Positions 55,763 to 64,000 of a DNA stretch of 64,000 bases are shown one piece after another. The stretch lies in NCBI RefSeq assembly GCF_003660165.1, contig NZ_CP032829.1:2679001-2743000 (forward strand), in the 5' to 3' direction. The DNA is from Sphingomonas paeninsulae (lineage in GTDB: Bacteria > Pseudomonadota > Alphaproteobacteria > Sphingomonadales > Sphingomonadaceae). The position numbers were made by a program, and so were the translations under genes. The notes under the pieces are model-generated. The model saw only the letters and a list, made by a program, of their open reading frames with translations, searched no databases and was not told where the DNA came from. The number at the start of each line of letters is the position of its first letter. Within the stretch, counting starts at the first letter, position 1.

Positions 55763-56034
55763 AGAGGTTCAATCGCGTTTGAAACTACATAACCCACAGC
55801 GCCCGCGCTGCGGCCCCAACCCCAGCCCCCGCTGATATCGAGCAAGTCGAACTGCTCGCCGGGGTTAAGTGATACCATTGTTTCTGCTTCAGCCGAAGGC
55901 GCAGCACGCAATTCGGTGGTGGCAATTACATTGAATGCACACGCCTTTGCATAATGCGGAGCGAACACACGATCGGCGAGATCGACATCTGCGAGGTCAC
56001 CTCGAACAGCATCGACGCGCAGATCTATTGGCAC
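55759..56034 (-). CDS. Bacterial SH3-domain protein
   Basis: A 91-residue protein from GTG 56034 (PIDLRVDAVRGDLADVDLA). The C-terminal 60 residues form an SH3b-like repeat: TTELRAAPSAEAETMVSLNPG and FDLLDISGGWGWGRS. The longer open frame upstream overlaps marR, so the GTG was chosen, 25 bp after the marR stop. The N-terminal LADRVFAPHYA is shared with sphingomonad relatives often linked to NlpC/P60-like proteins; here the peptidase part is absent. Role unknown. Confidence 0.75.
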   Translation of the reverse strand: MPIDLRVDAVRGDLADVDLADRVFAPHYAKACAFNVIATTELRAAPSAEAETMVSLNPGEQFDLLDISGGWGWGRSAGAVGYVVSNAIEPL

Positions 56035-56059
56035 AGTTCGGCCTTTGAGTGAAAACCGC

Positions 56060-56401
56060 TTACGCTGCGGCGCGGGTACGTTGTTGTTTGCCAGCGATGA
56101 GCCGCCCGAATGCGTCAAGAAAATCTGCCCCTTCATCCGTCTTTGCGACGAAGATATTGCGACGGTCCATTTCGTCGCGCTGACGGCGCAGATAGCCGAG
56201 CGCACCCAGTCTGTTCAAGGCGCGTGTCACGACGGGCTTCGAAACGCTTAAACCCTTGGCTAAACCACGCACGGTATGTGGCCCCGGCGTGAGGTAAACC
56301 AGCATCAAGAGCGCCATCTGGCGATTTGTCAGGTCGGGATGCCCCGAACGGACGTATTCGACGAGCGGTCCCATCCAGTGTTCGAGCGTATCGGGTGCCA
56401 A
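56060..56401 (-). CDS. MarR-family transcriptional regulator
   Basis: About 113 residues from TTG 56401, which has GGGAAGGA 8 nt upstream; TTG 56428 is an alternative with 9 more residues. The winged-helix core is LTNRQMALLMLVYLTPGPHTVRGLAKGLSVSKPVVTRALNRLGALGYL in pieces, followed by the wing MDRRNIFVAKTDEG. Ligand and targets are unknown; it probably controls its own operon with the SH3 gene and argC. Confidence 0.85.
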   Translation of the reverse strand: MAPDTLEHWMGPLVEYVRSGHPDLTNRQMALLMLVYLTPGPHTVRGLAKGLSVSKPVVTRALNRLGALGYLRRQRDEMDRRNIFVAKTDEGADFLDAFGRLIAGKQQRTRAAA

Positions 56402-56487
56402 GGTCCATCCTTCCCACCCATTCGGCAATGAGGGCGGTTCGAATAGTCAAACGCACACTTTGGCAATCGGTTGCGCAGGTTTGGTGA

Positions 56488-57867
56488 TTAGCGGGGAAAC
56501 CGGTCTTGCAGCATCGCCCAGACAGCGCGCAGACCCAGTGCCTCGCCACCTTTCGGGCGGCCGGGTTTGGATGACGGACGCCATGCGAACGTGTCGAGGT
56601 GCAGCCACGGATTTGTGGGCGCAACGAACTTCTGCAGGAATAGCGCGGCGGTCGTAGCGCCTGCAAAGCCACTGTCGGGAGAGTTGTTCAGGTCGGCGAT
56701 TTCTGACTTCAGCATGTCGTCGTAACCGGCGTGAAGCGGGAGTCGCCAGAGGGGGTCATCCTCGGCGACGCCCGATTTCAACACCGCGTCGGCCAGCGCG
56801 TCATCATTTGCAAAGGTTGCTGGAAGATCGGGACCAAGAGCAACGCGTGCTGCGCCGGTCAGGGTTGCAAAGTCGATGATGAGTGCAGGGTCGCCCTCTG
56901 CTGCTTTGGTCAGGGCATCAGCGAGGACGAGGCGACCTTCGGCGTCGGTATTGGCAACCTCGACCGTCAGCCCCTTGCGACTCGTGAGGATATCGCCGGG
57001 CCGGAAAGCATTGCCCGAAATCGCGTTTTCGACGGCGGGGATCAGGAGATGAAGGCGGACGGGCAGGCGGGATTGCATAATAAGCTGAGCCAGCGCGAGG
57101 GCATGCGCCGCGCCGCCCATGTCCTTCTTCATATTTCGCATGCCGGACGAGGGTTTGATATCGAGTCCACCCGAATCGAAAACCACGCCTTTGCCGATGA
57201 TGGCGACTAAGGGGTGAGTAGTGCTGCCCCATTCTACCTCGATAAGGCGCGGGGCGTTTTTCTTGTCGGCGGCGATTCCGACTGCATGAATCATCGGATA
57301 GCCGGTTTCGAGGTTGTGTCCCTTCGTGACCGTCAAAACGCCATTATATGTTTTCGCGACTTTTTCCGCTTCGGCTTCGAGTTCGCTGGGCCCCATGTCG
57401 GCAGCGGGCGTGTTCACCAGATCGCGAACGAGAGTGACCGCTTCGGCTTCGCGAATGGTCGATTCGATGCGGGCGAGATCGGCGGTCAGGAGGATGCGTG
57501 GGCCGGTTGGTTTGGCGTCGGGTTTATACCGGTCGAAGGCGTAGTGAGCGAGCAGCCAGCCCAGAGCGGCCGGTCCTGGCGAGACACCCTCGGCCAGCCG
57601 ATAAGTCCCTTCCGGAAGCAATTCGGCTGCGCGGGCTAGGCACCATGTTTTGAGATCGGCAGCATCTTTTACGCCGACGACGGCTGACCATGAGTCTGAT
57701 AAAGATATGACTGCGAGGCTGTCGGAGGCGCCCGTAAACCGCTGAGCAGAAAGAACAATCCTAACGTTCTCAGGCTGTGCAAGCAGCCAGTTTTCGTATC
57801 CGGTGCTGTCCACGATATGGATGGTGATAGCCGTTTGCCCGCGATCAGCTTCCAACATTGCCTTCAC
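56488..57867 (-). CDS. M17 family leucyl aminopeptidase-like protein
   Basis: A 459-residue protein. Metal-binding and catalytic motifs are visible: [31 protein letters not shown], and [14 protein letters not shown], the M17 signature with the two-metal site. The N-terminal domain is short and diverged from PepA. It removes N-terminal residues from peptides in the cytoplasm. It overlaps rimO by 4 bp. Confidence 0.93.
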   Translation of the reverse strand: MKAMLEADRGQTAITIHIVDSTGYENWLLAQPENVRIVLSAQRFTGASDSLAVISLSDSWSAVVGVKDAADLKTWCLARAAELLPEGTYRLAEGVSPGPAALGWLLAHYAFDRYKPDAKPTGPRILLTADLARIESTIREAEAVTLVRDLVNTPAADMGPSELEAEAEKVAKTYNGVLTVTKGHNLETGYPMIHAVGIAADKKNAPRLIEVEWGSTTHPLVAIIGKGVVFDSGGLDIKPSSGMRNMKKDMGGAAHALALAQLIMQSRLPVRLHLLIPAVENAISGNAFRPGDILTSRKGLTVEVANTDAEGRLVLADALTKAAEGDPALIIDFATLTGAARVALGPDLPATFANDDALADAVLKSGVAEDDPLWRLPLHAGYDDMLKSEIADLNNSPDSGFAGATTAALFLQKFVAPTNPWLHLDTFAWRPSSKPGRPKGGEALGLRAVWAMLQDRFPR

Positions 57868-59210
57868 TCCGTAACAACACCGAACAGATCATGTGCATCC
57901 GCGTCTTCGATCAGTACGCGGACGATATCGCCCTGTGCCAGCCCCGATGTGTCACGCAGGAAAACCTCTCCGTCGATCTCGGGAGCATCGGCTTTCGAGC
58001 GGCCGGTTGCGCCGCCTTCTTCGTCAACGGCATCGATAATGACGTCGAGTGTGCGACCAATTTTGGCTTGTAGCTTTGCCGCAGAAATAGCGGCGGTGCG
58101 CTCCATCAGACGAGCATAACGCTCTTCCTTGACCTCTTCCGGGACGGGGTTCGGCAAGTCGTTCGCGGGCGCGCCCTGTACAGGTTCAAAGCGGAATGCA
58201 CCGACGCGGTCAAGTTGCGCTTCGTCGAGCCAATCCATCAAATACTGGAAGTCAGATTCAGTTTCACCGGGAAAACCGACCACAAATGTGGAACGAATGG
58301 CAATATCAGGACAGATTTCGCGCCATTTATGGACGCGTTCGAGCACTTTTAGCTCGTTAGCCGGCCGTTTCATCGCCTTAAGCACCGAGGGCGCTGCGTG
58401 CTGGAACGGAATATCGAGATATGGAGTGATCAAACCCTCCGCCATCAGGGGAATGACCTGATCGACGTGCGGATAGGGATAAACGTAATGCAGGCGGACC
58501 CACACCTGATTTTCCGGCGTGCCCAGCGAGCCGAGTTCGCGGGCGAGATCTGTCATGTGAGCCCGGACTTCGCGGCCATGCCATTCGCGCGACTGATGAC
58601 GGATATCGACGCCATAGGCCGAAGTATCCTGACTGATGACAAGCAGTTCCTTCGTTCCCGCAGCGACCAGCTTTTCAGCTTCGCGCAGGATGGCGTCGGG
58701 ACGGCGGGAAACGAGGTCGCCACGGATGCTGGGGATAATGCAGAACGAACAGCGGTGATTGCAGCCCTCTGAAATCTTCAGATAGCTATAGTGGCGCGGC
58801 GTCAATTTCAGGCCGCTGTCAGGCACCAAATTCAGAAATGCATTTTTCGGCATCGGAGCATATTCGTGCACGGCACCGACGACAGATTCGTACTGATGCG
58901 CGCCACTGATCGCCAAAACCTTTGGAAAACGCGCGCGGATCATTTCCGCTTCTTTGCCCAAACAGCCGGTAACGATGACACGGCCGTTTTCGGCGATCGC
59001 TTCACCAATGGCTTCGAGTGATTCTTCCTTGGCGGAGTCGAGGAAGCCGCAGGTGTTGACCAGCACGATGTCGGCACCCGCATAATCGGGCGACAGGCCA
59101 TAGCCGTCAGCGCGCAGCTTGGTGAGAATACGTTCGCTGTCGACAAGTGCCTTGGGGCAGCCGAGCGAAACCATGCCGACTTTCGGCGGTGTAGGGAGGA
59201 TGGTGGCCAT
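57864..59210 (-). CDS. rimO: Ribosomal protein S12 methylthiotransferase RimO
   Basis: A 448-residue radical SAM enzyme that methylthiolates an Asp of ribosomal protein S12. The N-terminal UPF0004 domain has three cysteines ([20 protein letters not shown]), the radical SAM cluster is CNHRCSFC, and a C-terminal TRAM domain is present ([20 protein letters not shown] region). ATG 59210 starts [16 protein letters not shown]; the longer start at 59282 lacks support. It is followed by the M17 peptidase gene. Confidence 0.95.
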   Translation of the reverse strand: MATILPTPPKVGMVSLGCPKALVDSERILTKLRADGYGLSPDYAGADIVLVNTCGFLDSAKEESLEAIGEAIAENGRVIVTGCLGKEAEMIRARFPKVLAISGAHQYESVVGAVHEYAPMPKNAFLNLVPDSGLKLTPRHYSYLKISEGCNHRCSFCIIPSIRGDLVSRRPDAILREAEKLVAAGTKELLVISQDTSAYGVDIRHQSREWHGREVRAHMTDLARELGSLGTPENQVWVRLHYVYPYPHVDQVIPLMAEGLITPYLDIPFQHAAPSVLKAMKRPANELKVLERVHKWREICPDIAIRSTFVVGFPGETESDFQYLMDWLDEAQLDRVGAFRFEPVQGAPANDLPNPVPEEVKEERYARLMERTAAISAAKLQAKIGRTLDVIIDAVDEEGGATGRSKADAPEIDGEVFLRDTSGLAQGDIVRVLIEDADAHDLFGVVTE

Positions 59211-59307
59211 GAGAGGGGCCGCCTGTAGGGGAAAATGCGGGGTTTGGCTAGGCGTGTGGGAGTACGGGCTCCAACGTGTCAAAACTAACGGATGGAGCGA
59301 GTCGCGA

Positions 59308-60588
59308 TCAGGACGCTGGCACCAGCTTTGTCAGTCCACCCATATAGGGGATGAGGACATCAGGTACGACCACGCTTCCATCGGTTTGCTGGTAGTTTTC
59401 CATCACCGCAACCAGTGTGCGCCCAACAGCGAGTGCCGAACCGTTCAGAGTGTGAACGAACTCGTTTTTTGGCTTCGTGCCTTTTTCGCCGACCAGTTTG
59501 TAGCGCGCATTCATGCGACGGGCCTGAAAATCGCCGCAGTTCGAACAACTGCTTATCTCTCGATATAGCGCCTGACCGGGAAGCCAGACCTCCAGATCGT
59601 ATGTTTTTTTGGCGGAAAAACCCATGTCACCGGCGCAAAGCAGCATCCGGCGATAAGGAAGTTTCAGGCGGTCGAGGATTGTCTCGGCAGCCTGTGTCAT
59701 GCGTTCATGTTCGGCGTCGGACTGGTCGGGCGTGGTGATCGATACCATCTCTACCTTGTCGAACTGATGTTGGCGGATCAGGCCACGCGTGTCGCGCCCG
59801 GCGGCACCGGCTTCCATACGGAAACAGGGCGTCAGTGCTGCAAAGCGAAGCGGAAGTTCGCCTTCGGTCAGGATCTTTTCACGGACGAGGTTGGTCAGGC
59901 TGACCTCCGATGTCGAGATAAGCCAGCGCCCATCGGTGGTCTTGAACAGATCGTCGGCGAATTTCGGAAGCTGGGCTGTGCCGAACATTGCATCGTCGCG
60001 CACCAGCAATGGAGGAGATACTTCCTGCGCATCAAACTCATTGGTCTGCACGTCGATCATGAACTGACCGAGCGCGCGAGACAGGCGGGCAATCTGACCG
60101 CGAAGATAAGCGAAGCGGGCACCGGCGACAGCCTGTGCTGATTCGAAGTCGAGTCCGAGCGCAGGGCCGAAATCGGCGTGTTCGCGCGGGCTGAAATCGA
60201 AGGCTGGGATCGTGCCGCGCGTATGGACGACAATGTTGCCGGATTCGTCCGCGCCGTCCGGAACATCGGCGACAGGGAGATTTGGGAGCGCGGCAAGCAG
60301 GTCGGTCAGATCTTTTTCAGACTGGTCGGCGGCGGACGGAGCATTTTTCAGCGCCTGCGCTTCGGCCTTCAGTCGATTGGCAGTCCCAACATCGCCTTGA
60401 GCCATTGCGTGGCCGATTTGCTTGGCGATCGCGTTGCTGTCGGCCTGGGCCTTTTGCAGCGCGCTGAGAACGGCGCGGTTAAGTGTGTCGGCTTCAAGGA
60501 TCGGCACCGATGCACCCTGCACGCCCCGCCGCTTCAAAGCAGCGTCGAAAGCCTCAGGATTTTCGCGAATGTATCGAATGTCGTGCAT
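59308..60588 (-). CDS. serS: Seryl-tRNA synthetase
   Basis: A 426-residue class II synthetase. The N-terminal long coiled-coil arm ([20 protein letters not shown]) binds tRNA-Ser. Class II motifs are [15 protein letters not shown] (motif 2), [22 protein letters not shown], and the motif-3 region [19 protein letters not shown]. Length is normal. A 97-bp gap separates it from rimO on the same strand. Confidence 0.97.
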   Translation of the reverse strand: MHDIRYIRENPEAFDAALKRRGVQGASVPILEADTLNRAVLSALQKAQADSNAIAKQIGHAMAQGDVGTANRLKAEAQALKNAPSAADQSEKDLTDLLAALPNLPVADVPDGADESGNIVVHTRGTIPAFDFSPREHADFGPALGLDFESAQAVAGARFAYLRGQIARLSRALGQFMIDVQTNEFDAQEVSPPLLVRDDAMFGTAQLPKFADDLFKTTDGRWLISTSEVSLTNLVREKILTEGELPLRFAALTPCFRMEAGAAGRDTRGLIRQHQFDKVEMVSITTPDQSDAEHERMTQAAETILDRLKLPYRRMLLCAGDMGFSAKKTYDLEVWLPGQALYREISSCSNCGDFQARRMNARYKLVGEKGTKPKNEFVHTLNGSALAVGRTLVAVMENYQQTDGSVVVPDVLIPYMGGLTKLVPAS

Positions 60589-60688
60589 AATCCGCGGCTA
60601 GCGGGGAGGGGACTGAGAGGCAAGTCACCGCGATTCTGTTCTTCTGCTCACCTCCGGTGGATGGTGGTGAGAGATGGTCAATCCAATC

Positions 60689-60769
60689 CGCTCGTGTCGA
60701 ATGTAGTCGAGACACGCTATCTTACTTACGCGTGTTGCTCATCCCTCGACTATGCTCAGGACGAGCGAA
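60689..60769. repeat. Inverted dispersed repeat upstream of serS
   Basis: The arms CGCTCGTGTCGAATGTAGTCGA (start 60689) and the complement of CGCTCGTCCTGAGCATAGTC (ending near 60767) face each other. Both belong to the family of short sphingomonad repeats seen at 12.2 and 33.9 kb. They fill the gap between the repeat-rich protein gene and serS. Confidence 0.75.
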
Positions 60770-60776
60770 TCAGGAT

Positions 60777-61679
60777 TTACGCCGTCTTTCTGGCGAATTT
60801 GCCGCGCGCAACCAGCGCCGCTGCGCCAAGACCGAACAGCAGAACCATTGGTGGTGCAGGAACGGGATGGGGGTCGCCGCTCGACGTCCAGCCCCCTGTG
60901 CTGCCGTGATGGCCGCCGCTGGACGTCCAGCCTCCTGTGCTGCCGTGATGGCCGCCGCTGGACGTCGAGGTCGAAGTTGATCCCGAAGAAGACGAAGAGG
61001 AAGATGTGCTGGTCGAACTGCTGGTCGAGGACGACGATGCGCTCGATGTCGAGACATTGCCGCTCGAAGATGAGGTAGAGGACACGTTGCCGCTGGAGGT
61101 CGAAGTGGATGATCCACCGGTCGAACTTGTCGATGTCGAGGTCAGGCCGCCGGTTGAGGTTGAAGTCGAACTTCCGCCCGAGCCGCCCGAAGACGTCGAC
61201 GTTGAACCACCGCTCGTCGATGTCAAACCGCCGGTGCTGGTTGATGTCACGACGACGCTGCCACCACCCCCGCCCGAACTACCGCCGAAGAAGCCGCCAC
61301 CGAAGACGCCGCCGCCGCCGAAGCCGCCCGAACCGCCGACAACCGGAATGAACTGTGCGCCGCCGCTGCCTCCTTCGAATGGTCCGCGGTCATAGGCGGC
61401 ATCGCGCGGGGCCATTGGAGGCAGAGGTGCCCGGCTGGCGATCGTCGTTACCGTACTCGTGCCGCCGCCGATCGCGCACGCGCTCTGGACGCGGCGGACA
61501 TGCCGAACGACTCGGCGCTGGGCAATTTGCCTTGGAGCCACGCGCTTATGCTTGAAAGCCTTTGGATGATGGACGCGGGGGCGGGGCTGTTCGACAACAT
61601 GCATCGCGCCGCCGCCAATGATCGCACCACCACATGCGCAAGCGCAGAGTTTCGCCAAGGCCATCTTAACCGACATCAT
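60777..61679 (-). CDS. Ser/Thr/Gly-rich low-complexity protein with VPAP-type C-terminal sorting-like tail
   Basis: About 300 residues. A short N-terminal hydrophobic segment and a basic stretch precede a Gly-rich part and then about 130 residues composed almost only of Ser, Thr and Gly. Two copies of GGHHGSTGGWTSS follow. The end is VPAPPMVLLFGLGAAALVAR plus a basic tail, a hydrophobic helix and Arg/Lys cluster resembling PEP-CTERM-like sorting signals. It is thus probably a surface or extracellular, possibly glycosylated, protein processed by an exosortase. No exosortase gene is in view. Frame is supported by uninterrupted length and by the C-terminal signal. Confidence 0.6.
   Translation of the reverse strand: MMSVKMALAKLCACACGGAIIGGGAMHVVEQPRPRVHHPKAFKHKRVAPRQIAQRRVVRHVRRVQSACAIGGGTSTVTTIASRAPLPPMAPRDAAYDRGPFEGGSGGAQFIPVVGGSGGFGGGGVFGGGFFGGSSGGGGGSVVVTSTSTGGLTSTSGGSTSTSSGGSGGSSTSTSTGGLTSTSTSSTGGSSTSTSSGNVSSTSSSSGNVSTSSASSSSTSSSTSTSSSSSSSGSTSTSTSSGGHHGSTGGWTSSGGHHGSTGGWTSSGDPHPVPAPPMVLLFGLGAAALVARGKFARKTA
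60882..60960. repeat. 39-bp tandem repeat in the low-complexity protein gene
   Basis: About two copies of a 39-bp unit containing GACGTCCAGCCTCCTGTGCT encode the 13-residue unit GGHHGSTGGWTSS twice near the C-terminus. Confidence 0.85.
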
Positions 61680-61990
61680 TGTATCCCGTGTTCACACCGC
61701 TTTTGTGGGACTTCACCCGCGATCCTGTGAGATCACCGTGCAGAGTCTGACAAATGGTTCAAGCGTATTAACCACTTTTTTACCATTTTTGACGGGTCGA
61801 GATCGTGCTGCGCTTCAACAAAGCTGGTTAATGTTTCATTTAGGGTCTGTTTTTCGGACGATAATTATTCAGTTGTTTGGAAAACCAGTCGCTTGCGCGG
61901 CCTCAATGGCCTCCGTATAGGCGCGCCAATAGCAATTGAGTGTCCGGCAGCGCACCGTTGCGGTGACCGGGCCAGCGGTGGAGAATCCGA
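61680..61990. other. Intergenic region with a candidate CtrA-like site
   Basis: No gene is seen in these 311 bp between the low-complexity protein and dksA. The middle part is AT-rich, with TTAA-CCACTTT-TTTACC at 61768-61784, one mismatch from the alphaproteobacterial CtrA motif TTAA-N7-TTAAC, and a weaker TTAA-N7-TTTA near 61830. Promoters for both divergent genes must lie here. Confidence 0.3.
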
Positions 61991-62431
61991 GTGGCGACCG
62001 TGGCGAACAATAATCCAACGACCGCCGATGATGCAGAATATCGACCATCGGTCGATGAGCCTTTCATGGGTGAGAAACAGCTTAATTATTTTCGCGAGAA
62101 GTTGGTGGCGTGGAAGGACTCGCTGCTGCGTGAGGGGCAGGATACGCTCACCACGCTACAGAACGAACCACTGCGCGAACCGGACGTAACCGATCGTGCT
62201 TCAAGCGAGACGGACTGGTCGATCGAACTGCGTACGCGCGACCGCCAGCGCAAACTGATTGCCAAGATCGACGCGGCCCTGCGCCGCATCGAGGATGGCG
62301 AGTACGGATATTGCGATGTGACCGGCGAACCGATTTCCCTGAAGCGACTCGAAGCTCGGCCGATCGCGACGATGACCCTCGAAGCGCAGGAAAAGCACGA
62401 GCGGCAGGAAAAGGTTTCGCGCGACGAATAA
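61991..62431 (+). CDS. dksA: DksA, RNA polymerase-binding transcription factor (alphaproteobacterial type)
   Basis: A 146-residue protein from GTG 61991 (GGTGGAG 9 nt upstream). A coiled coil (LNYFREKLVAWKDSLL..RQRKLIAKIDAALRRIE) is followed by a zinc-finger-like region GEYGYCDVTGEPISLKRLEARP. Only one of the four canonical cysteines remains; the positions CxxC and the second pair read CDVT and TMTLEAQ. This is the alphaproteobacterial variant. DksA with ppGpp tunes rRNA and amino-acid promoters. A small hairpin with a T run (near 62450) could end the transcript. Confidence 0.92.
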   Translation: MATVANNNPTTADDAEYRPSVDEPFMGEKQLNYFREKLVAWKDSLLREGQDTLTTLQNEPLREPDVTDRASSETDWSIELRTRDRQRKLIAKIDAALRRIEDGEYGYCDVTGEPISLKRLEARPIATMTLEAQEKHERQEKVSRDE

Positions 62432-62509
62432 CGTCACGTTTACGCTTTAGCGATTTTTTGCCATTATGGTCGCTCCTGAAGACAATTTACCGGCGGGGAA
62501 ATTCGAATC

Positions 62510-62884
62510 GTGAATGCCGAGGCCAAAGTTCTGAGAGCCCAGCGTCAGGCGGAACGCGACAGCTTGTTCCTGCGTGCGACTTTGCAGGTTCAGGGTATTG
62601 CCGGGCCAATCAACGTGCGCGTTCGTAACCTGTCGAACGGTGGCATGATGATTGATGGCAATTCCCTGATGATGCCGGGACAATTGGTGCAAACCGAATT
62701 GCGCGGCATCGGACCTGTCACGGGTGTAATCGCATGGGTCGAAGCAGGGCGCGCTGGCGTCGCTTTCGACGATATGGTCGATCCGAAGATGGCCCGGTCG
62801 CAGGTAACGGCTGTGCCCGAGGCGGCGATCATGAAAGCACCGAAGACTAACGATCGCCGACCCGGACTTAAGACGCGCAGCTAA
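62510..62884 (+). CDS. PilZ-domain protein (candidate c-di-GMP receptor)
   Basis: A 124-residue protein from GTG 62510. It carries the PilZ motifs RxxxR (RQAER) and N-x-S-x-x-G (RNLSNGGMMI), which bind cyclic di-GMP in the family, and a short C-terminal tail. It may act in motility or surface behaviour. Neighbours give no specific clue. Confidence 0.85.
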   Translation: MNAEAKVLRAQRQAERDSLFLRATLQVQGIAGPINVRVRNLSNGGMMIDGNSLMMPGQLVQTELRGIGPVTGVIAWVEAGRAGVAFDDMVDPKMARSQVTAVPEAAIMKAPKTNDRRPGLKTRS

Positions 62885-62893
62885 GCGGGTAAG

Positions 62894-63058
62894 CTATCCC
62901 GACTTTCGACCGGACAGCGCCTCTTTCAGTCGTAGTTTTTGTTTCTTCAACATGCTCAATAACGTCGAGTCGGGAAGAGGGCGGCGGGTTTCGTCGGCGA
63001 GGCGGCGTTCTATCCCGGCGTGCTTTGCTTCCAGGGCTGAGAGGTGCGTCGATTGCAT
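62894..63058 (-). CDS. Small YdcH/DUF465-family protein
   Basis: A 54-residue protein read in a frame different from the longer antisense frame in the same place. It starts ATG 63058 as QSTHLSALEAKHAGIERRLADE and continues LPDSTLLSMLKKQKLRLKEAL, the usual two-helix DUF465 pattern with the KK.KLRLKE signature. A second member lies 190 bp away on the other strand. Function unknown. Confidence 0.8.
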   Translation of the reverse strand: MQSTHLSALEAKHAGIERRLADETRRPLPDSTLLSMLKKQKLRLKEALSGRKSG

Positions 63059-63249
63059 GTGGCAAACTCCTTCAAAGCGGGGAATGATTGAACCACTGAT
63101 CGTGGCGATTGTCTCCTAGTTTTTTGCACCGAATCGACGGATCGACTCTGGAATAGCGACGGGCTGAGAATCGCCGGATTGCTAACCCACGGTTGAACGG
63201 TTCGGGGGTCCGGTCTAACGACATTTTCAGTTAATTTGGGGGCAAGTCG

Positions 63250-63447
63250 ATGGAACCGAACGAGCTGGCGGTTCGCCTTCACAATTTTCGCATCGAACAC
63301 CGCGATCTGGATGTTGCGCTTGCCGCAATTCTTGCGCTTGGCACGCCCGACCAGTTGCAGGCGGCCCGGCTGAAAAAACGCAAGTTGCGGCTCAAGGATG
63401 AGATTATGCGGCTCGAAACGATGCAAATTCCCGACATCATTGCATAA
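63250..63447 (+). CDS. Small YdcH/DUF465-family protein
   Basis: A 65-residue, mostly helical protein: AVRLHNFRIEHRDLDVALAA then LKKRKLRLKDEIMRLE, the DUF465 hallmark. The preceding sequence has GGGGGCAAG ahead of ATG. It is divergent from the shorter member at 62.9-63.1 kb and lies just before the RcdA-like gene. Function unknown. Confidence 0.85.
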   Translation: MEPNELAVRLHNFRIEHRDLDVALAAILALGTPDQLQAARLKKRKLRLKDEIMRLETMQIPDIIA

Positions 63448-63483
63448 ACCCGCCTAGCTGGCCGGGCTTTGCTGTGCCAATAG

Positions 63484-63930
63484 ATGGCTATGCTCGCCCG
63501 GCGCCTCACCGACAGTCTGTATGTCGAAGCCATGTTGCTCGCCGACGAGGCGCGCGCTTATTTCGATGCGAGTTATCAGGGGGATGGTCGTGAAGCGCTG
63601 GAGCCTTTTGATAGGGTGCTGTTTTCCTGTGAGTCGCTGAAGGTTACGACACGCCTGATGCACATCATCGCGTGGCTGCTGACCCAGCGTGCCGTCGATG
63701 CCGGAGAATTGTCGCGCGACCAGGTGCGCGAACCGTCGCGTCGGCTGGGTCCAGCAGTGGCAAGCGATGACGCCGGGCTAAACCGATTGCCCGAAGCAGC
63801 GCGCAAGCTGATTGCGACGAGCGTGGATCTATATCGCAGGGTCGAACGGCTTGATGCAGGGACAGGTGATGACGTGTTGACGACCAGCTCCGCGCGCCAC
63901 CTGCTCCACCGGCTGAGCCAGTCGTTTTGA
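63484..63930 (+). CDS. rcdA: DUF1465/RcdA-like protein
   Basis: A 148-residue helical protein. LADEARAYFDAS and CESLKVTTRLMHIIAWLLTQRAVDAGELS match the family of RcdA, the Caulobacter adaptor that helps ClpXP degrade CtrA and so controls the cell cycle. Whether this homologue has that role is inferred. It is followed 19 bp later by cvpA. Confidence 0.75.
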   Translation: MAMLARRLTDSLYVEAMLLADEARAYFDASYQGDGREALEPFDRVLFSCESLKVTTRLMHIIAWLLTQRAVDAGELSRDQVREPSRRLGPAVASDDAGLNRLPEAARKLIATSVDLYRRVERLDAGTGDDVLTTSSARHLLHRLSQSF

Positions 63931-63949
63931 CGTTGGCGCGGTGTTCACG

Positions 63950-64000
63950 ATGACGGCTTTAACAGGCCTCGATATTCTGGTGTTGCTGGTCGTCGGCGCG
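63950..64000 (+). CDS. cvpA: CvpA-family membrane protein, N-terminal end (truncated by window edge)
   Basis: The first 17 codons from ATG 63950 read TALTGLDILVLLVVGA, a hydrophobic start typical of CvpA (colicin V production) proteins. Only the start is visible, so the assignment is tentative. Confidence 0.6.
   Translation, partial: MTALTGLDILVLLVVGA

Noticed and set aside
60882-60960. Possible CRISPR-like repeats
   Set aside because: The repeats are direct tandem copies without spacers and encode in-frame protein repeats.
62868-63065. 65-codon minus-strand frame next to the PilZ gene
   Set aside because: The DUF465 protein is in a different minus-strand frame over the same bases; this one has no family features.
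1-64000. Prophage, insertion sequence, tRNA or rRNA genes
   Set aside because: No transposase, integrase or phage structural genes and no tRNA- or rRNA-like sequence was recognised by eye; a dedicated scan could not be run.

Overview
The window looks like chromosomal DNA of an alphaproteobacterium of the order Sphingomonadales. Three lines of evidence support this: the style of the housekeeping genes (alphaproteobacterial DksA, RcdA/DUF1465, DUF6628, a short type-2 ArgC, ComEC with a decayed tail), alphaproteobacterial-type LexA boxes (GTTC-N7-GTTC), and short dispersed repeats built on a core like CTTCGACAAGCTCAGG. No tRNA, rRNA, CRISPR array, insertion sequence or prophage was seen. RNase P RNA is present.

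Layout. 1-2.8 kb: the end of a chemotaxis cluster (CheY-like, CheB, CheR) and an AmpD-like amidase, then rnpB. 3.2-7.2 kb: a poorly characterised stretch with an orphan protein, a frameshifted AHH nuclease-like gene, a membrane protein with a nucleotidyltransferase-like N-terminus, and a histidine-kinase-like protein without its phosphoacceptor histidine. 7.2-12.9 kb: gltA, gltX, comEC (frameshifted) and lexA. 12.9-20.4 kb: one long minus-strand run, ppiD-trpE-trpG-trpD-trpC-moaC-moeA, with lexA downstream behind its own SOS box. 20.5-28.3 kb: tpiA, secG, pyrG, a TonB-dependent receptor, a candidate small RNA and lolCD. 28.3-34 kb: cysK, an MFS exporter, an alpha/beta hydrolase and uvrD. 34-36.8 kb: an MHS transporter and an accessory islet of small unknown genes separated by copies of a 30-bp repeat. 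36.8-46.4 kb: rsmD, rluB, ampG, folC, accD, trpA, trpB, trpF, pyrF and a LapA-like gene. 46.4-54.8 kb: a patatin-like protein, radA, acpP-fabF-mltG, an M20 peptidase and a peroxiredoxin. 54.8-64 kb: argC, SH3 and MarR genes, an M17 peptidase, rimO, serS, a repeat-rich protein with a C-terminal sorting-like tail, dksA, a PilZ protein, two small DUF465 genes, rcdA and the start of cvpA.

How the genes work together. Tryptophan synthesis is split: trpE/G/D/C sit with molybdopterin genes, while trpF/B/A run into accD and folC by translational overlaps. lexA, uvrD and radA each carry an exact GTTC-N7-GTTC box just upstream, so they probably form part of a LexA-controlled SOS regulon. acpP-fabF and accD belong to fatty acid synthesis. 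The amidase, AmpG and MltG belong to peptidoglycan turnover.

Main cautions and leads. Three genes (AHH, comEC, trpD) are each broken by one base, and each is restored by adding one G to a short G run, which suggests homopolymer sequencing errors. The best biological leads are the histidine-less kinase next to the nucleotidyltransferase-like membrane protein, the four-hairpin RNA candidate at 26.1-26.25 kb, the three SOS boxes, and the repeat-flanked islet at 35.3-36.7 kb.
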